Assembly: GCA_036429605.1 (NCBI GenBank)
Contig: JAVFKD010000004.1
Location: 1,612,001 to 1,676,000 of the forward strand
Length of the DNA: 64,000 nt
Direction of reading: 5' to 3'
DNA from: Cladobotryum mycophilum
Lineage: Eukaryota > Ascomycota > Sordariomycetes > Hypocreales > Hypocreaceae
Shown: piece by piece, positions 10,268 through 22,700 of the stretch
Layout: each line of letters opens with the position of its first letter
How positions within the stretch are numbered: the first letter of the stretch is position 1
The notes under the pieces: model-generated
What the model saw: the letters and a program-made list of their open reading frames with translations, nothing else
The model's database searches: none
Told to the model about the DNA's origin: nothing
Translations under genes and position numbers: made by a program

Positions 10268-13200
10268 GCGCACACTGCCTGGTGTGTCGGTAAAACATGG
10301 AACATGCAGCGTGCTACTCTGCCAGATAACAATCGACTACAAATGCGGTTCCTGTTTTTCTGATACCGAGTTGGTCTGGCTTTCTGACATATATCTTCGT
10401 GACATAGATAGATGTACATAGACGGGTGTTTTCTTCTTCCTCTTCCACCTCTGTAGATATAACAATATTGACGATGGTATAAAAGACAGGGCAAGGGATC
10501 TCGGCTACCGTTGGCATTATCATGCACATAGATGGCTATTCGTCAATGTATATATCGAATTTACTATACCTTGAGTTTTACTGCTTGCTTGCTTTCATGC
10601 ACTAATGGCCTCGAGTGACAGCGATACTCCCACCCCGAATATACTAAGGTGCAGCAGACCATTATAAACACCTTCCGACTCAGGAGCCCAGGTAAGGGGG
10701 AAAAGTGCTGGGGGGAGGGAGGTTGAAGCCAAAAATTGATGCAAACCATAGGCATGTCTCGTCCTCGGCGCCTTGGTCAATCAAAGGGGGCGAATAAAGC
10801 TTCGCCAGCTCAAATTATTACATTTGCGACGCAAGCCATGACTTTTACCCCCTTTCTTATCTTTCAAGCTTTTGTAGTGTTTTGCTGTCGCTGACCAGTG
10901 AAGTCACTGGCCTCGAATGCTGCCTGGAGTGTGGAGATGCGAAGCCTCGCGAACGAGCACGTGTGTAGAGTGGCGAATAATGCTCCTCTTATCAGGGGTT
11001 GCTGGCTGTCATTTTGTCTAGATCTACCCTTTAGGCTAGCCTGGTGATGAAGCCAGACACTATACTGGGAAAAGAGTTCAAGATACGGCTTTACCGACCA
11101 CCTAATACTGCAATATGATCATTCTAGTGATGATCCGTACTCTGTAGACGGGCAGAAGACGCGCAGTTGTAAGGGACTGAGCGCTTAAAGAGCTATTCTA
11201 GGTGGATTGCTTAGCAATTAGCACACAGGGGGCGCAAGCCAGTTGACCCGATTGAGAAGTGTAGCTGAAATTAATGATATCTTATTTTTCATAGTATGCG
11301 TCAAAGGACAGAATATACACAAACCTATGTATTCACGTCTGTAACGCGTTCTTGGTCTGTCTATGTTATTTAATGACCGTGACATTGTTGACCCGTGGCC
11401 TACCCCTGAGTTCAAGGTTGAGATGAAATCTTGGGATTCAGGGGCTGATGTAGACGGAGAAAGCCAAATATCAACCCTTGATAGTTTGAGTGTGCGTGTT
11501 CGGATCAAATCCACCACACCTTGGGGAGGTTGCACCACTAGGCCTGTCAAAGATATCGGACACGTTACCCCTGACTCTTTAGATCAACTTCTTGGCAGAT
11601 ACAGGCGGGATATGTGAGATGGGTTTTTATGACTGCAATTCGGGGACACTGTAAATCATTCAGATTTGATGCATCGTAGCGTCAAGAGTAGTAAAATGGG
11701 CGGAATAATTTGGTCGACGGTAAGTTGTCTTGCATTGCAAAGGGAAAATGTTGACAATAGCCTGCGTTCTTGTTGAAGATTTCTTTTTCTCCTTTTTTTT
11801 CTCTCGTTCTTTTTCTTTTCAAAAAAAGGGCGCATGGCGCGACAAAACATCAGCTAAATCTGCGAGTACAATTCTGCGTCATATGAAATGAGGCTCGTAG
11901 CGCTTTCAAAATGGCAGTTCGTTTGTCTAGCGCACGCAGTGGCAATCAGCTTATTGTGCATCTCACACGGAATATGGAGGTAAAATCGAGGGAAATGGTA
12001 TCAAGGCGAAGGAAAAGGCTTCATTGACCGTATTCGCTAATGGAAAATAGTACTACTTCGGACTTGGAGCGATTGTCGGTCTGAGAGCTATCGCAGACAA
12101 GGTTGAGGCTTAATGATCGGCATTCGACGCGCAAGCAATTGTAACTGGGTGGCAAGATGCTGTTGTAAGTAAGTCAAGTCGGTCAGTCAGTCCGGTCAGC
12201 CTTGGAAAGAATGGACCAATCGTTATGAGATGATGCAGGATATAAGGATGCTGCTCGTGTTGAAGGAGAAAAAGAGAAGAAGAAGAGGGAGCCGGAGTTG
12301 ATGTCCGTCCTATCGTGAGCAGAGAAAGGGAGTCAACCGAGATGACTCGGCAGGCACTCATTCACTTCATGTACTTGTAAGACACCTGCCTGGCCTGGCG
12401 AAAGACTTGGTAAATATAGACTAACATATTAACATATGCCGTTTGAAAGAAACGAACGGACCACATTTCGGCGCCGGCTGAGGCGGAAAAGCTTGGTTCA
12501 GACTCATCAGCCACATGCATGGTGATGCGACACTCAGAGGCTAGCCGTTGGTTTCGAGGTCAAGCTTGTCAAGGTTCCACCAAAACGGCAAGGATTGTAT
12601 GGTCTCTTGGAGTGAGAGGCCCGGACCTATCAGTCCGGAGAGGACGTGTGAGGGTGTGAGGAAGAGCGGGAAATGGGGCAACAGCATGGGATTTTCAGTC
12701 TGACAAGAGAAAATCCCATGCTGCGATATGAATGCAGGCACCCAGCACCTTTGCTCTCCCTCCCCCGAGACCCGACAGGTGGCTGCTGCGGTGGAACGGC
12801 AACTTACTTGTAAGCAAATGAAAACCAAGGCGTGACATTTGTCTCGGCAGGCGTCGGTGACTGGAATCTGTAGCCGTTTCGGCGCCGTGTCTGGTGTCTG
12901 ATGTCTGGGTGGTCCGGCTGATGAAATGAGTAAGTAGTACGAGGTTGGAGAGTACCAAAGTCCATCCAGATTGAAGCGGGATTATCGAGAAGTTGATGCT
13001 CCTGCCACAACTCGATATGCTTGCTCTCCCGCTCCTGCCCCTCCATTAAAGAAACACACTGTGTGTATGCACTGTACGTCGTCCATCTGAACCGTGTTTC
13101 TGTCGGGCATTACTTTATGTATGTATGGGGCTTGAATAACTCCGGTCAGCGGGCTCATTCAATCACTTCTCGATCCTGTTCTGCATGCAGGCCGGTGACA

Positions 13201-14248
13201 TTTGCATCATTTGTCATCTTGCGGGAAATGGAGCAGACATGTGCTGCTCTCCCTGGTCTCTCTCGCTTTCTCTCTCTCCCCTCCCCCTAGTGACCCCTCA
13301 CTGCTGCTGCTGCTTGATCGATGTGCCAACAGAAAGACGGGATGGGCGGGTGAGACAGGGGGCTTTGGATTCCCACATTGATCGGATGTGGAACGATCGA
13401 CATGCTGGCTAGCCATCCATCCATGCATTGTAGGGGGCGGCGGCGGCGGTGATGGTGGTGGTGGCATGTCTCTGCTGTAGTGGCGGTGGGTGGCCTGTAG
13501 ATGGACGTCGACGTACGGAGTACAGCAACAGGTGTCTACCTAGGTACCTTAGTAGTCGGCAAGCGAGACAAAGGCAAGGACAGGCAGGGTAGCCCCTCAC
13601 CACTGTTTTTTTCCTCAAGATTACCTACCTACCAAGTCCACCCAGAGGTCGTAATGGAAGATAGCTGAGAGACATTATTACTTCTCATATTCCTGATGAG
13701 CTTTGGTCCTTTTATTCCTTGGTACCTGATGCACTACTAGGTACACCTAAGATGGAGTATTGTTCCTTTTCCCCTGTCACCCCTCTTCCTCCTCCCACCT
13801 AGAGAGAAAAAAGTCGCCCCGCACTGTGCTTTGCCACCTCCACCTCCACTACACAAACAGGGAAATTCTCAAGCCAAGGCAATCAAAGACAGGACGGCGG
13901 ACGGGGTCCTAAATTTCCACTTGGACTGACACAAAATCGCTGAAAGCATCTTTCTCTAAATCAATTTTGCTTCTTTCTTTTCCTCAGGGCTCTAGAGAAG
14001 TAAAATTCTGGTCCGTCGAGGTGGTTCAATTTGAGATTTGAGACCTTCCTCTTCCAATTTGCTTCAGTGGAATTTTTGCTTGTCCATCGAATCACAAAGT
14101 CTTACGGCATGTGCTCCAGTGGTTCGACGCCTCCCTCTCCAGCCTTGCTTGCATCTCGTCCGGTTTGAGGTGGTGTGTGCTTCATATCTTTGTGATACAG
14201 CTCCACCTACCTATTATTCGTGACTTTTAGGTCTCGAGTCTGTTCGCT
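10268..14248. other. Long intergenic region upstream of phytochrome
   Basis: About 4 kb without a recognisable gene. It holds a CACGTG at 10958, a TACGGAGTA at 13514, TACCTAGGTA-like palindromes near 13537, and pyrimidine-rich stretches just before the phytochrome start. A long regulatory region or non-coding transcripts are possible but not shown by the sequence. Confidence 0.45.
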
Positions 14249-17200
14249 ATGAACCCTTCACAGCAGGACAAGCCGGAGACGACGACGACGACAACGACGA
14301 CAGCAGCCGCCCCTCAACCGCCAGAGGTCCAGGATGTTACTAGCCAAACCCCAGCCGAGGCAACAAATCCCTCCTCTGATACCCAAAGCAACGCCGCCGA
14401 GCTGCATACAACTGCATCATCTTCAGGTGATGACCCCCAGTTCGACGATCTTGCAACTCCAACACCCTTCCCGGCATGGAGCACAGCTTCTGAAACACCA
14501 CTCGGTCATGCGTCAACTGCCTCAGACATAGGTGATGATCGAGTCTTCCCTATCCGGTCCGTCGTAAGAGTCGACACTTCCACCAATCTAACCTCTGGAG
14601 ATGAGTCTTTCCCACACCTATCCGACACGGACAGTCGAGGTCCAGGGATACCCGTTCATTTTTTGGGGGGCTCTCGCGTAGATCTCCCGTCCGAGCTCAG
14701 GAGAGTTGATTCTGGACCATTATCGCCAATATCATCATCACTAACGTCTGGGGATCGCTTGCCACCGTCTCGTAAGAAGCGAGCTTTCAGTGGCCCCTAC
14801 TCCAGTGTGCAAGCTGATGCCGCACGCAAAGGCAGCATTGCCCCTCTACCTTTAAAAATCCATGTCAATTCCTCAGACAGGGAGGATGATGAGTCTGATG
14901 GTGCCGCCGTCACAGATAGCCAAAGCACGTCGCAGCACTCAGATGGCCTATCCATGGCAGATATCCCCCATATTGCAACACGTTTCAATCATGTGGTAAC
15001 TGAAGATGGCCATGCTATCATAACGGGAAGAGATGGAACCCTTCAGCGATGTGAAGATGAGCCCATTCATACTCCTGGCGCTGTCCAGGGATTTGGCGTC
15101 CTTTTAGCCATGCGTGAGGAGACTGACGGCCGATTCGTCATTCGCTATGTGAGCGAGAATGCAGAAAAGCTCTTGGGTCATACGCCTCAGCAGCTGTTCC
15201 GGTTAAAGAGTTTTCTGGATATCTTAACGGAGGAGCAGCAAGATAATCTGCTTGATCACATCGACTTCATTCGTGATGAAGATGCTGACCCTGCCGTCAA
15301 TGGCCCAGAAGTATTCAGCCTTTCTGTACGGGTTCGAAAGCAGAGGAGGAGTTCCAAGCTCTGGTGCGCCATTCATATCAACCCCGCACACCCGGACTTG
15401 ATCATCTGCGAGTTTGAAAAAGACGACGACGAAGAATACCCCCTTCACCCAACGGATGAGCTGACTCCCGAGACTCCACACGATAGCCTTCATAGCAACC
15501 CCACTCTTGAGGAAATCGAGGAAAGCACAGAAGTCCTAAGCAAACCGCTCAGAATACTGCGCAGCGCGAGAAAAAAGAGAGGAGAGCAAGGTGCAATGCA
15601 AGTTTTCGACATCATGTCCCAAGTCCAGGAGCAGCTAGCCTCTGCAGCCGATTTGCAAACTTTCTTAAAGGTCCTTGTCGGAATTGTCAAGGAGCTGACG
15701 GGTTTCCATCGTGTTATGATGTATCAATTTGACTCTTCCTTCAATGGCAAAGTTGTGGCCGAACTTGTCGATACATCCAAAACAGTGGACCTGTACCACG
15801 GCCTTCATTTTCCGGCATCGGATATCCCTCGCCAAGCTCGCGAGCTATATAAAATAAACAAAGTACGTCTTCTTTACGATAGAGATTTACAAACAGCAAG
15901 GGTAGTTTGCCGAACAAGAGAAGACCTCGTAGTACCGCTAGACATGAGCCATGCCTATCTCAGGGCGATGTCGCCCATTCACCTGAAATATTTGGGTCAC
16001 ATGGGCGTGCGTGCCTCCATGTCTATATCTATTAATGCATTCAGCGAGCTTTGGGGCCTGGTAGCTTGCCATTCTTATGGGCCACATGGCATGCGAGTCT
16101 CCTTTCCCATTCGAAAAATGTGCCGTCTGGTTGGGGATACAGCCTCCCGCAACATTGAGAGACTGTCATATGCGTCAAGATTACAAGCTAGGAAGCTCAT
16201 CAACACAGCTCCAACCGACAAGAACCCTACTGGGTATATCATAGCATCATCCGAAGATCTCCTCAGGCTCTTTGATGCCGATTTTGGTCTGTTGTCGATT
16301 AAGGGAGAGACTAAGATTCTTGGAGTGATTGAACAGAGTCAGGAGGCGCTAGCTATGCTTGAATACCTCCGGATGCGCAGGTTGACCTCTGTAGTAGCAT
16401 CTCAGGACGTTAGGGAAGACTTCCCCGACCTGCAGTATGCCCCTGGGTTCCAGATCATTGCGGGGCTCCTCTATGTTCCGCTGAGCGTTGGGGGTAGTGA
16501 TTTCATCGTCTTCTTCCGCAGGGGACAGGTGAAGGAGGTGAAGTGGGCTGGTAATCCGTATGAAAAGGTTGTTCGCGAGGGTACCGATAGTTATCTTGAG
16601 CCTAGAACAAGTTTCAAGATATGGCATGAAACAGTCGTGGGCAAGTGTCGCGAATGGATCGAGGAGCAAGTTGAGACTGCGGCAGTACTTTGTCTGGTAT
16701 ACGGTATGTTATTATTATTTTATTTTATTTTGCGAGCGTTAATTGGTGTTCGATGCTAACAAGTGCCCAGGAAAGTTTATCGAAGTCTGGAGGCAAAAGG
16801 AGGCAGCATTGCAAAGCAGCAAACTGACACGGATTCTCCTCGCCAACTCGGCCCACGAAGTTCGAACGCCCCTCAACGCAATCATCAATTACCTTGAAAT
16901 CGCCTTGGAGGGAAGCCTCGACCATGAAACGCGTGAGAATCTAGCTAAATCTCACTCTGCTTCAAAGTCACTGATCTACGTAATCAACGATCTTCTTGAC
17001 TTGACTAAAACTGAAGAAGGCCAGCACCTAATCAAGTTCGAAATATTCGAGCTTCCCAGTTGTGTCAAGGAAGCCACAGATCCATTCCGAATTGATGCAG
17101 AGAGAAAGGGCATTGGCTATGAGGTCAATCTACACCCCGGCTTACCCCGCTTCGTGCATGGCGATGGGAGGCGAGTCCGACAGGCCATTTCGAACATCAC

Positions 17201-18771
17201 GGCGAATGCAGTCGCTCACACAACCACTGGCTACGTCAAGGTTGATATGTTTGTGTCTGAAGTCAGGGACCAGGAAGCTGTGATAGAAATCGTCGTTACA
17301 GATTCGGGTGCGGGAATGAACCCGAAGCAACTGGACGCTCTGTTCAGGGAATTGGAACAGGTCAGCACTGAAGAGCCAGATCCTGCTCTATCCCCTGACC
17401 ATAAAACGCCGGAAGTGAGAACCCTTGGCCTCGGGCTCGCTGTTGTTGCGCGAATCGTCCGCAACATGGACGGGCAACTTCGTCTAAAGTCGCTCGAGGG
17501 CCAAGGGTCACGGTTTGTTGTTCAATTGCCTTTCCAATTGCCAGAAGAAACATCAGAGGTGTCCGAAGAGGGCGAAACTATATCGAAAATTGCGGCATCT
17601 GACAAAGATGCCGTCTCAACAGTGGAATCTCTGACCAACGCCCCCGAAGGCGAGATTCTGTTGGTCGATGCTAGCGGTATAAATATCAACTTGGAGGGTG
17701 ACAGATCATCTGTGGAGGGGGAAGTATTGGAAGCCGTCGAAGTGGTGGAAGTCTTCATAGTGGCAGTCAAAAAAGCGACGCAGACCGTTTGATCGATGCT
17801 ATTCAGACACCACTAGGCTTCAACGACAAGGAGCATGACTATTTCGCGCCTAGAATATCCAAAGCGCAAAGTGCAAGCTTTGCAACTGGCTCCGACGAAG
17901 CTCAATCGCGCAAACAGTCCTTAGAAGTACCTCGCAGGTCGTACGAGGAGCCTGGCACTGCAGAAATTCGCGACTCCAAGACGCCTGTGAGAGCGATCAA
18001 GGTGCCTGATGAATATACCCCTATGCCAGCACAGCCCAACTCATCAGGAGAACAGTCCCAGGGGTTATATGAGGTACGCATGCAGCGGTTCAAGTCCCCT
18101 CAAATCGTTACAAGCGTCACCACAGGAGATACACGTACTTCTTTGCGAATATTAGTTGCAGAAGATGATCCAATTAACCTGAAGATTCTTAAGAAGAGGT
18201 TAGAGAGGGCTGGGCATGAAGTCCATCATGCCGTGAATGGAGAAGATTGTGCTACAATGTACCGTGAGAAGTCGTCGGCGTATGATGTTGTTTTAATGGA
18301 CATGCAGGTGAGTAGTCGAAACGGACAAGGAGATTCCTAGATCTTAACACTAACTCCTATTAGATGCCGATTGTAGATGGACTTACCAGCACAAAAATGA
18401 TTCGAGCGATGGAGAAAACACCAGAGCATGTTGGTCATTCGCCGTTGTCGGCGATTTGTGACAGAATTCCAATATTTGCCGTCTCTGCTTCGCTGGTAGA
18501 GAAGGGTAGAGAGACTTACATCGATGCCGGTTTTGACGGCTGGATTCTTAAGCCTGTTGATTTTAAGCGGCTGAGCACTTTACTGGAGGGTATTCAAGAA
18601 GATGAGACACGAAATGCATGCCTATATGCTCCTGGCGAGTGGGAGCGTGGTGGCTGGTTTGGTTCCCATCAGACTAGCAGTCAAACCTACAGTGAGGATG
18701 GTACGACTCCGAAAGCTGAGGGTGATAACACGACGGTGGAGATTAGCGTGGACAGAATTGAAGAGAATTGA
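14249..18771 (+). CDS. fphA: Fungal phytochrome, hybrid histidine kinase (frameshift in linker)
   Basis: Three exons: 14249-16703, 16771-18307 and 18364-18771. Order of parts: a low-complexity Ser/Thr-rich N-terminus; PAS with the bilin-attachment Cys of fungal/bacterial phytochromes (C268, in RCEDEPIHTPG); GAF with FPASDIP; PHY; histidine kinase with H-box NSAHEVRTPLNA (His about 847), N-box, and G boxes DSGAGM and LGLGLAV; and a C-terminal receiver with EDDPIN, the phospho-acceptor Asp in VVLMDMQ, and the ILKPVD Lys. It is a red/far-red photoreceptor that autophosphorylates and passes phosphate to its own receiver. Exon 2 is one base short: the kinase frame stops at 17792, while SGGSLHSGSQKSDADRLIDA and the receiver continue in another frame. 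The natural site is the G run 17717-17721. Restored length would be about 1466 residues. I annotate it as a CDS because every domain is otherwise intact. Confidence 0.88.
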
Positions 18772-19714
18772 GGAGGAAATTTTTAGGGAAGCATGGCAAG
18801 GCACTATTAATGATGCGCATCTAGCGATGGTCTTTTACAATACACGCGAGGATGGTTGTATTCACCTGCAGGGTGGCTGTACTTTTGCAGCACGGCGAAC
18901 TTGAACCGTACTGAATCGTCTGCATTGCGATTTTTACATAAGCTTTTCCACCAAATCAACATACTCGGAACCGTTACAAATCTATTGGAATAATGAGAAG
19001 GCAGGAGAAATATTGATATCCGGTTGGCGTTGGGCGAGAGGGGAAGGGGACATTACACAATACCTAAATCTCATCCAGCCACTTTGTTTATCTCGGACAT
19101 CCTCCAATGATGTCACGGCTGTTTTCTTCTTCTTCTTCTTCTTGTGATTAGAGATGACTGATGGTGCATGGGAATTGAGGGGGCATAACATGTCATAGGT
19201 TACGGCAACGTGGCGTTAGGAAGGGTGGATGGCTTTTCCGGCGTTGGGAGGACTCGGCATTGTCGGAGGGTTTTTTATTATTATTATTGAGATACAAGGA
19301 GGAAAATGGGGGACTGCGTGATGGACATGTAACTGTATACTATCGAGGGCAAAGCGATGTGAAGAGTGAAGCAAGAAAATGAAAGAAATTGATGGGGGCT
19401 GTGGTGACATCCTAGAGGTTTCAACGTTTTGGTCCGTGATATTTATGGAACAAGATATGAAGCCCATGAAATTTATCATATAGCTACCTAAACGATAATT
19501 CATAAAGCTACTTGGTAATTTGGTATCTAGGTTTTAAAAGAAAGCTGCATTGATAACATTTACAATAATAACACAATCCAGAGTGGCGCCAATTAACACG
19601 ACGACAACATCTTTTTTGTTACCCCATACCCAATTCAACGCCTGAAGCAAAAGAAAAAAAGAGAAGAAGAAAAAGAACATGAATAGAAAGTGATGTTTTT
19701 TTTGGATTTTCGTT
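18772..19714. other. Convergent 3' intergenic region
   Basis: Lies between the 3' ends of phytochrome and the ABCA gene. It has TTC repeats near 19128 and TTA repeats near 19275, and no gene I can recognise. Confidence 0.5.
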
Positions 19715-22700
19715 TTAGGACCTCCCAATCTTGAGTAACCTCCTTAGCCTGTTAGACTTGTGTTCTCCGGAATTCTCCTCTTGTACGTTGTGTTTTCCCA
19801 CAATGGACAAGAAAACCTGGTCCAATGTAGTTGGGCACACGCTATAGTACTCCACGCCGAGTTCCGCCTTGTTCTCCTCGAAAAGAATCACCAGCCTCCC
19901 AATAGCACTTTGACTGAGGTCACGGCCAGCTGGTGTAAACTCAATCTCTGCCAGGCCGCGTGTAGCGGCGTGTACATCAGCTGCCCGTACTGAGAAACGC
20001 ATCTGCCCATGGTACGTTTGTGAGTCAACGTCGGCTGTTGGAAGGGTTTCGCGGACCCAGCCAATAATGCAATTCATTTCTTCGTCGGTCGTTCGCGGAG
20101 CAGAGCTTGAAACAAGGTGTACGTGCAAGGCATCGCCGAAACGATGACGTAGGTCGTCAGGGGTACCAAGAGCAAGCATGCGTCCCGCCAAAATACCAGC
20201 ACGGCCTGCCAAAGCGTCGGCTTCTTCCATGCTGTGTGTTGTCAAGAGAATCGAGCGACCCGGAACTGTGGCCTCAAGAGTCTTCCACATAATTCGTTTG
20301 GATGCTGCATCTAGTCCGGATGACGGCTCGTCGAGTAATACTACTGTCGGGTTGCCCATAAGTGCTATTCCCAAGCTAAGTTTGCGTTTGTTGCCACCAG
20401 AGAGAGCCGAGGCCATTCGTGTAGAAAATGAACTCAAACCAACAGCTTGTAGTACTGCCGTTACATTGTGCTGGACGTCCGGAATGCCTCGGATTTTGGC
20501 GTAAAACTCAAGATGCTCCTGAACCGTCAGTTGGTCCAAAGCATCAATTTGCGGGCAGACACCAAGGTTGGCTCTTGCAGCGGCTAGGTTCTTGGTGACG
20601 GATATATCTTCTATAAAGATGTCACCCCCATCAAGACTTGGCTTAATGTCACCTCTGATGAGTGATATAGTCGTCGACTTGCCAGCTCCGTTGGGTCCGA
20701 GCAGGGCAAACACTTCGCCACGTTTGATCCCAAAGGTGACGTTGTCCACCGCAGTGTTCTTGCCAAATGATTTAGTCACATGCAAAACTCTGAGACCATC
20801 TTCGGTTTGTCCGTTGGTAGTAACACGGGCCAGTTCGTCGACTAATTCCTGCTCTAAATTCTCGTCTCCATTTTCGGTGACTTTGGTCCGATTGAACAGG
20901 CTGCGCAATGATGACCCGGCAGATCCACTGTCAAGCCAAAGAAGCATCCCAAAAAGAAAACAGGATTGGACTATGAGGTAAAGAATTGGACCACCAAACT
21001 TTGTTATTCCTGCTGGATTCTTAGAAAGCTCAGTGCCTTCACAGGCGGCAGAGAATAAGTTGGTTGTAAGGAACAGGGCTCTCATGACCGATCCAACAGG
21101 CATAAAGGCTGAAATGATAAAATGACAGAGAAGGATGGTGGAATCGATCTTAGATGCCGGTATGTAGGTCATGATGCACATGTAGGAAACCAAATATCCC
21201 AAGAAAAAGATTTCTTGCACGCTCGCCGCCCAGGCAAAGGTTGCAAGCTGGGACTTTGCAAACAGGGACACGATATAGGCCACTAAAATCGATGCCAGCC
21301 CGTACAAGAAGAGAACCACGAAAACATATTCTATGTGATACCAGATATCGGATAATCCAGCCCAAAGCGCTGTCATTATGGCTGCGCTAAGGAGGACAAT
21401 CGAAAAGTCAAATAGAATATAGGCAATCCATAAAGGAAGTGGCTGAACGCCGTTCGAATATTGTAGGCTTCGAACAAACTTTCTGCGCTCATTGCTGGGG
21501 TACAGAGCAAAGAAGGCTGGATAACATGTGAGGGCTAATCCCATGTAGATGACCAGATTCAGCACTTTACCGAGTCCAGGGCTAAAAGGAAGATCAAATG
21601 GTGCCCATGTTGCTTGTATCGTCGTATTGGTTAGCAGTGTGTCTAGGAACTGTTGAGCAGTTAAAGAGCTCGTGAAGGCGAGGTTACCGACCCAAGCAAT
21701 TGTGGGATTGCTAGTATCGTCACCGAGCCACAGGCCAGTCGTCACATTCCTCATGTGATCCCTTGTGAATTGTGTAAAAGCGTCAAACGAGTCAAATACT
21801 TGAAGATGGGTAAGCCTATCAAGTATAAAAGCGGTAAGGGCTGGATCTCCGCCGGCAAGAATTGGTAGGGCAGCACGGGTCAAGCTGTTTTGATTGACCT
21901 TGGATGATGGCCCAGCAAGAAAGAGGACATCCTCTGGGTTGAATTCACCACTCATCTGAGTAAAGGCATCCTGAGTATCCGCAGTAGAAGATTGATCGGC
22001 GGGTTTGCATCCAATTTGCGGCTTTCCCATAACAAAAAGAGACGTCAAACCTGCCGCGATAATAGGTAGGAGGAATGCAATGAGGTAAAGAGCCCAGTTT
22101 CTCTTAAGAATAGTCCACCGCTTTTTGATGAGGATGACGGCTTGCTCGAAGAAACGGACTCGTCTGCCATCTAGAAGTCTCAGTCCCCGCTGCATGCCGT
22201 CCTCCTGCGAACTAGAGTCTACCTCGACAATCTTCTCGGTGGCAATAGTGCCCTTGTCTATAACCCTCTCTTGAGTCGCTGCTCGAAATGCCTCTTCATC
22301 CTTGATTTCCTCAGCTAGTTGAAGAAAGACATCTTCAATGGTGGGACCAGAGAAACGATAGTTGGTAATATCAGCATTCTGTAGCTCCTTAATGACTTGC
22401 GCAGCCAGGTTGGAGGTTGGAGCGATGTAACTAATTTGGTCAAAGGCATCTTTCTTGGTGACCCCAGAAATGTTTGGCGACTGCTGGACGCCAGGCTCCT
22501 TATGAACATGAATCCTGTATCCTCCACCAAGTCGATCCTTCAGTTCGACCGAAGAGCCTTCAGCGCGAAGAGTTCCCTTAGACAAGATGGCGATGTGATC
22601 AGCCAGAAGGTCAGCCTCGTCTAAGAAATGCGTAGTTATAATCAAAGTTCGCCTGCCGCGCTCGGCTAAGAGGATGTCCCATAGCTTTCGTCGAGATAAG

